NCBI GenBank assembly: GCA_034667465.1
Contig: JAXDJV010000002.1
Coordinates: 62,001 to 126,000 of the forward strand
Direction of reading: 5' to 3'
Source of the DNA: JAOBAU01 sp034667465
Lineage (GTDB): Bacteria; Acidobacteriota; Thermoanaerobaculia; Gp7-AA8
Length of the DNA stretch: 64,000 nt
Shown here one piece after another: positions 59,595 to 64,000 of this stretch. Within the stretch, counting starts at the first letter, position 1, and every line of letters begins with the position of its first letter. A program made the translations under genes and the position numbers. The notes beneath the pieces were generated by a model, which had not been told where the DNA came from, did not search any database, and saw only the letters and a list, made by a program, of their open reading frames with translations.

Positions 59595-60785
59595 CTACTT
59601 CGTATACACCGTCACTTCGACGGACGAGCCGGCCGGAATGCGATCGCTCGGCGGACCATCCCACGAAATGCGGACCGGAATTCGCTGGACGACTTTTACG
59701 AAATTACCCGACGCATTATCGGGCGGCAGCATCGAAAAACTCGCACCGGTTCCGCCGGACAGGCTATCGACGCGGCCTTCGAACTCTTTGCCGCCGAGCG
59801 CATCGACGCCGAGCTTCGCGCGCTGACCCGGCTTCATCGCCCGCACCTGCGTCTCTTTGAAGTTCGCGACGATGTACGTCTGCTTCGGCACGAGCTGCAC
59901 GATCGGCTGGCCGGCGGCAACGAGCGATCCGGGATGGACGGCAAGCTTCGCCGCGATGCCATCGGCCGGCGCCGTGATCTTCGTGTACGACAGCGCCAGT
60001 CGCGCCGCCGCCAGCGCGGCCTCGGCGGTCCGTACTTTCGCGCGCGAGAGATCGGCCGACGCCGACGCCGCGCTCACCTGCGCCTCGACCGGCGCGCTCT
60101 GCGTCAGACGTCCCTGCGCCTGGCGAACGTTCGCCTGCGCGAGCTGCTGGCTGTTCACCGCCGACTGCAGACGCGCTTCCGCCGACGCCAGATCGGCCTG
60201 CGCCGCTTCGTTCGCCGCTCGCGCCGTGTCGACCTGCGCGCGCGAAATGTCGCCCTTGCCTCCGAGCTCCTGCGCGCGGCTCCAGTCGGCCGCGGCCTTC
60301 TGCGCGTTCGCACGCGCTCGCGTGATGCCCGCGCGCGCTTCGTTCACCTGACTCGACTGCGCCTCGACGCCTTCGCGCGAGCTTTCCACGGCTGCTGTCG
60401 CGGCGCTCAGTCCGCCGCGCGCCGTCGCGCCGGTGATGCGCGACTTCGCTTCCGACTCGGCGAGTTGCGCGCGCGCGGTGTCGAGCTCGCCCTGCGCCTG
60501 CGCGACTTTCACTTCCGCTTCGCGCGGATCGAGCTCCGCGATGAGCGCGCCCCGCTGCACCGGCTGATTCTCGACGACATGCACGGCGACGATCTGTCCC
60601 GCGAGCCGCGCCGCGACCGGCACGATGTCGGCGGAAACCTGCGCGTCGTCAGTCGATTCCTTGCCGCTCGTCGCAAGCGCGAACGCACCGTACGCGCCGA
60701 GGATGACGACGGCGGCGATGATGAGAATGAGATAGAGCCGCTTTGCGCGCGGCGCGGAAATGACCGGTTCCTTTTCCTGATCCAT
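59595..60785 (-). CDS. HlyD/EmrA-type membrane fusion protein
   Basis: The 396-residue protein has one N-terminal membrane helix (LILIIAAVVILGAYGAFALA, about 19-38). A lipoyl-like half follows (VAARLAGQIVAVHVVENQPVQRG), then a long alpha-hairpin of Ala/Gln-rich coiled coil (about 90-230), the second lipoyl half and a beta-barrel. It links the inner-membrane pump EmrB to TolC. It starts directly after the emrB stop. The family exports hydrophobic drugs or fatty acids. Confidence 0.92.
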   Translation of the reverse strand: MDQEKEPVISAPRAKRLYLILIIAAVVILGAYGAFALATSGKESTDDAQVSADIVPVAARLAGQIVAVHVVENQPVQRGALIAELDPREAEVKVAQAQGELDTARAQLAESEAKSRITGATARGGLSAATAAVESSREGVEAQSSQVNEARAGITRARANAQKAAADWSRAQELGGKGDISRAQVDTARAANEAAQADLASAEARLQSAVNSQQLAQANVRQAQGRLTQSAPVEAQVSAASASADLSRAKVRTAEAALAAARLALSYTKITAPADGIAAKLAVHPGSLVAAGQPIVQLVPKQTYIVANFKETQVRAMKPGQRAKLGVDALGGKEFEGRVDSLSGGTGASFSMLPPDNASGNFVKVVQRIPVRISWDGPPSDRIPAGSSVEVTVYTK

Positions 60786-62366
60786 TTACATCTCCAGATG
60801 AACGTCGATCTTCTCGCCGGTCGGCAATGCACGCAGCAGGAAGACGAGCGGAAGAACGCATAGAAAACAGATTCCCGAAAGATAGAAGAGCTTCTGGAAC
60901 GAGAGCACCATCGCCTGCTGGCGGACGATCCCGTCAATGACCTGCACGGATGCGGCGCGCGCCGCGGCCGGATCGGCGCCGCGGCCCGCAAACATTTTCG
61001 CCATCGCGGCGGTCCGCATCGACAGTTGCTGGTTCGCGCTGCTCAGTTGCGCGATCAACCCTTCACGCGCGTGCGCGGCAAAACGCGAGAGCATCGTCGC
61101 AAAAACAGCGAGGCCGATCGAGCCGCCGACCTGTCGCAACAGCGAGTTGAGTCCCGTCGCATCGGCGAGTCGATGTCGCGGAATGCTGACGAGAGCGAGC
61201 GTCGTCAGCGGGATGAAGAGACAGCTGAACGCCACACCCTGAATCATCAGCACGATCACGATGTCGCGCGTGCTCGTCGCCAGCGTGTAATGACCCATCA
61301 GCCACGCCGAGTAACCGAACAGCAGAATGCCGAATGCGATGACGACGCGCGGCGATGTTTTGTTGTACAGCCTTCCGACGATCGGCATGCAAACGATCAT
61401 CACCAGCGATCGCGGCATCATCGCCAGTCCGGCCTGCGTCGCCGAATAACCGAGCATCAGCTGCATGAAGAGCGGCAGCAGAAACGTGACCGCCATCAGC
61501 ATCGAGAACATCACCGCGCCGACGAGCGTGCCGGAGAGAAAGATGACGTCGCGGAACAGCGAGAAATCGGCGGCCGGCATCGGCGCGGAGAGCTCGCGCA
61601 CGACGAGCCCCAGCAGCGCGAAGATCGAGACGAACGCCAGCAGCCGGATCTCGCCCGACGCGAACCAGTCATTGCGTCCACCTTCCTCGAGCACGTACTG
61701 CAGCGTGCCGAGTCCGACGAACATCAGCGCGATGCCGGCCCAGTCCATGTTCTTCTTCTGCCGCTCGGCCATGGCCTGATTCGCGACGCGCACATCCTCC
61801 GGCTCATGCACGAATCGCGTGACCATCACCAGCGACAAAATGCCGACCGGGACGTTGATGAAGAAGATCCACGGCCAGCTGTAGTTGTCGACGATGTAGC
61901 CGCCGAGCGTCGGACCGAAGGCCGGTCCGAGCACGACCGCCATGCCGAAGACCGCCATCGCCATGCCTTGTTCCTCCGGCGGAAAGGTCTGCCGCAGAAT
62001 GGCCTGCTCGGTTGGCTGCAGCGCGCCGGCTCCGAAGCCCTGAAGAATTCGGAAGAGGACGAGCATCGGCAGCGTCCGCGCGAACCCGCACAGAACGGAT
62101 CCGGCAATGAACAGGACGAGCGACGCGAGATAGACGCGCTTCTGCCCGAACATGCGCGCCAGAAATCCGGTCAGCGGCATGACGAGCACCGTGGCCATGA
62201 CGAAACCGGTCGTGACCCATGTGATCTGCTCGATCGTCGATCCGAGCGATGCTCTGAGATGCGGAACGGCGACGTTGACGATCGACGCGTCGATCGCGCC
62301 CATCAGCGTGCCGAACGTCACCGAGATGGTGACGAGCCATTTGTTGACCGGCGGCCGCTGACTCAC
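60786..62366 (-). CDS. EmrB/QacA-type multidrug efflux transporter (MFS, DHA2 family)
   Basis: The 526-residue transporter begins at GTG 62366, overlapping the tolC stop (GTGA). It has the fourteen-helix DHA2 layout: motif D1-like MGAIDASIVNVAVPHL near residue 22, motif A GFLARMFGQKRVYL and motif C GMAVVLGPAFGPTLGG near 150. The C-terminal loop (QLSSANQQLSMRTAAMAKMFAGRG) is typical of EmrB in tripartite pumps. It uses the proton gradient to expel drugs through EmrA and TolC. A longer upstream frame lacks support. Confidence 0.92.
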   Translation of the reverse strand: MSQRPPVNKWLVTISVTFGTLMGAIDASIVNVAVPHLRASLGSTIEQITWVTTGFVMATVLVMPLTGFLARMFGQKRVYLASLVLFIAGSVLCGFARTLPMLVLFRILQGFGAGALQPTEQAILRQTFPPEEQGMAMAVFGMAVVLGPAFGPTLGGYIVDNYSWPWIFFINVPVGILSLVMVTRFVHEPEDVRVANQAMAERQKKNMDWAGIALMFVGLGTLQYVLEEGGRNDWFASGEIRLLAFVSIFALLGLVVRELSAPMPAADFSLFRDVIFLSGTLVGAVMFSMLMAVTFLLPLFMQLMLGYSATQAGLAMMPRSLVMIVCMPIVGRLYNKTSPRVVIAFGILLFGYSAWLMGHYTLATSTRDIVIVLMIQGVAFSCLFIPLTTLALVSIPRHRLADATGLNSLLRQVGGSIGLAVFATMLSRFAAHAREGLIAQLSSANQQLSMRTAAMAKMFAGRGADPAAARAASVQVIDGIVRQQAMVLSFQKLFYLSGICFLCVLPLVFLLRALPTGEKIDVHLEM

Positions 62367-63706
62367 GGAGTCGTCGTCTCCGGAACCGGCGGCAGCGTTG
62401 ACGGCACCGGAGGCGCCAGCGCCCCGATCGTGCCGGTGGCGTGCTGCAGGTCGTACCACGCGAGCGCCGAATCCGCGCGCGCGGCGATGACGTCTTCGTG
62501 CGCCTGGCGGTAGATGTCTTCCGCGCGATCGACTTCGACAGCCGACCCGTATCCGGCCGATTTCCGTTCCCTCGCGATCCTCAGCGCATCCTCGGCGACT
62601 TTCGCCGTTTCGGTCGCGACGGTCACGCGCGCCTGCGCGTTCTCCAGCGACAGCAGCGACATGCGCACCTGCTGTTCGACGTCGCGCTCGATCGACGTGT
62701 TGCGCGTGCGAACGTCTTCGAGCTCGAGCCGCGCGCGGGCGATGTTCGCGGAGATGTCGCCGCGGAAGATCGGCATCGCGACGGCGCCGGCGATGCGGCG
62801 GCTGGAATGGAGATGATCGGTATCGAAGCCGGCGTAGTCTCCGAGAAAGCTGAGCTCGACGCGCGGAACGCGGCGCGCCTTCGCCGAGCTGAGCGTCAGT
62901 TCGGCCTGCTTCTCCGCGGCCTGCAGTTCCTTCAATTCCGGACGCTGTTCGCGCGCGGTCGTCAGCGCCGCCTCGACGGCCGGCGGCGTTTGCGAGTTGC
63001 CGAGCGGATCGGCGAGCACGAGCTCCGACGACTGATCGGCGCCGATGGCGTTGAGCAGCGCCAGCCGCGCCGACTGGCGGTCGTTCTGCGCACGCAGCAA
63101 CGCTTCCTGCGCACGCGACAACTGCACGTTCGCCTGCGCAACGTCGAGACGCGTGCCGCTGCCCGCTCTGAATTCATCATCGGCAACACGCGCGAGCTCT
63201 TTGAAGAGCGCCACGTTCGCTTCGCGCGCGATCACCTGCGCGTCGGCGCGCTGACCGAGCACGTAGAGGCGCGAGACCATCATGGTGACGTCGTTCTGCG
63301 CCTGCTGAAAATGAAAGCGGCTGGCGTCCGCGCCGGCGCGCGACGCCTGGTAGTAACGGAGCGCGGCGAGATTGAAGAGCTGCATCGTCGCCGTCACCTG
63401 CGCGTCGACGACGTCGAACGGTCCGATGACAGGCGGAAGTCCGGGCAGCGAGAATCCGAAGACCGCAAGGTTGACCGATTCGTTGTAGCGCATCAGTCGC
63501 GCTTCGCTCTGCGGGAGCAGTCCCGACAGCGCCTCGCGCTGCGCGATGGATGCGCGCTCTTCCTGCGAACGCGCCAGCCGCGCGACCGTTCCTTCGCGAA
63601 GGGCCATCGAGACGGCGTCAGGCAGAGAGAGACGGAGCGTCTCTGCGTGCAGCGGAATGGTGAGAGCGGTGATGAGCAGGAAGCTGCGGGTGACTTTCGA
63701 CATCAT
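62363..63706 (-). CDS. TolC-family outer-membrane efflux protein
   Basis: From ATG 63706 the product is 447 residues with a signal peptide (FLLITALTIPLHA). It has the repeated alpha-barrel segments of outer-membrane factors: LSLPDAVSMALREG at the start of the mature protein, QEALLRAQNDRQSARLALLNAIGAD, and in the second half ARLELEDVRTRN and YGSAVEVDRAEDIYRQAHED. It forms the outer-membrane exit duct for EmrAB. It is the second gene after marR. An earlier ATG at 63751 would add 15 unneeded residues that overlap a palindrome. Confidence 0.9.
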   Translation of the reverse strand: MMSKVTRSFLLITALTIPLHAETLRLSLPDAVSMALREGTVARLARSQEERASIAQREALSGLLPQSEARLMRYNESVNLAVFGFSLPGLPPVIGPFDVVDAQVTATMQLFNLAALRYYQASRAGADASRFHFQQAQNDVTMMVSRLYVLGQRADAQVIAREANVALFKELARVADDEFRAGSGTRLDVAQANVQLSRAQEALLRAQNDRQSARLALLNAIGADQSSELVLADPLGNSQTPPAVEAALTTAREQRPELKELQAAEKQAELTLSSAKARRVPRVELSFLGDYAGFDTDHLHSSRRIAGAVAMPIFRGDISANIARARLELEDVRTRNTSIERDVEQQVRMSLLSLENAQARVTVATETAKVAEDALRIARERKSAGYGSAVEVDRAEDIYRQAHEDVIAARADSALAWYDLQHATGTIGALAPPVPSTLPPVPETTTP

Positions 63707-63738
63707 TGCTGCGCCGTGCAATCCCTTCGGTCCTACGA

Positions 63739-63759
63739 ATATTTCGGCCACCGAAGTAT
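63739..63759. promoter_or_regulatory. Candidate MarR operator between marR and tolC
   Basis: ATATTTCGG-CCA-CCGAAGTAT is a 9-3-9 inverted repeat with one mismatch, directly after the marR stop codon and before the tolC start. MarR-family dimers bind palindromes of this size. The AT-rich arms could also overlap a tolC promoter. Confidence 0.45.
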
Positions 63760-64000
63760 CTACCTGCCGCCGGTGGCCTTGCGGATGATCGCGAGAAGTG
63801 TCTGCTGCTCCCGTGCCGAGAGCCGCTCGAGCATGCCGACGCCGAGGCGGATGCGATCGCGTTGCAGGATGGAGAAGGCGCGCCGTCCGCGGCGGGTCAG
63901 CGCCACTTTGACGCAGCGCCGATCGTTCTCAGGCCGCGTCCGCTCGACCATGCCGCGCTCGACGAGACGATCGACGACGCCGGTCGTCGAGCTGAGCGCG
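63760..64000 (-). CDS. MarR-family transcription regulator, C-terminal part (cut by window edge)
   Basis: The visible 79 residues hold the end of the recognition helix and the wing of a MarR winged helix: ALSSTTGVVDRLVERGMVER, then ENDRRCVKVALTRRGRR, the conserved D-R-R wing motif, and the C-terminal dimerisation helix. It lies just upstream of tolC-emrB-emrA on the same strand, as MarR repressors of efflux pumps often do. The N-terminal half is outside the window. Confidence 0.9.
   Translation of the reverse strand, partial: ALSSTTGVVDRLVERGMVERTRPENDRRCVKVALTRRGRRAFSILQRDRIRLGVGMLERLSAREQQTLLAIIRKATGGR

Overview
The window looks like a chromosomal segment of a Gram-negative, GC-rich soil or sediment bacterium. 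An outer membrane is indicated by a TolC/EmrAB exporter, an RlpA lipoprotein, a secreted beta-barrel porin and a DUF5916-type barrel. High GC, a carboxypeptidase II-like M28 protease, DUF4149, DUF433/DUF5615 and dispersed GTCATCC(C/T)GAGCG palindromes fit Acidobacteriota best (for example Thermoanaerobaculia or Vicinamibacteria relatives). That placement is an inference from gene content; there is no rRNA here.

Layout. 1-2.6 kb: pantothenate genes panB-panC-panD (panD cut by the window edge) behind a deoxynucleoside kinase. 2.6-5.3 kb: a catalytic plus non-catalytic M16 peptidase pair. 5.3-12.8 kb: mostly secreted proteins, namely an S74-chaperone surface protein, a small metzincin, a DegP-like protease, a DUF5916 gene with an internal deletion and frameshift, and a secreted protein with an endotoxin-like helical N-terminus and three Cys-rich repeats. 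12.8-23.1 kb: mtnA divergent from gap-pgk-CYTH, a sugar nucleotidyltransferase with a sensor kinase, ndk, rlpA, purB and ftsB. 23.1-32.4 kb: an M28 peptidase, a DUF433/DUF5615 pair, asnB, a cupredoxin lipoprotein, a GT39-like protein and clpB. 32.5-39.7 kb: two-subunit class I fumarase with an unrelated gene between the subunits, an aspartase-like lyase, thpR, rlmN, a DNA glycosylase and tRNA-Cys.

39.8-51.1 kb is a potassium island. A kinase corresponding to the C-terminal half of KdpD, followed by KdpE, precedes an operon of a small membrane protein, a porin-like barrel, a 27-residue miniprotein, kdpF, kdpA, kdpB, kdpC and the stand-alone N-terminal half of KdpD. A convergent kup follows. 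A 17-19 bp direct-repeat motif sits upstream of all three transcription units and is a candidate KdpE box. 51.1-64 kb: a DHFR-like enzyme, a multicopper oxidase with a small cupredoxin-like protein, a Zn alcohol dehydrogenase, a membrane-anchored LuxR regulator with DUF4199, a metzincin with Ig-like repeats, and a marR-tolC-emrB-emrA-GNAT efflux operon.

Two dispersed repeat families occur in intergenic DNA: long hairpins of AAGGATG-like heptamers (about 2, 2.6, 16.7 and 28.3 kb) and BamHI-containing palindromes (7.1, 37.3, 42.0 and 59.0 kb), three of the latter between convergent genes. Several genes carry a TANNNT hexamer only 6-10 nt before the start codon and no Shine-Dalgarno sequence, suggesting frequent leaderless transcripts. 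I found no insertion sequence, prophage, CRISPR array or rRNA. No stretch longer than 300 bases lacks a gene.
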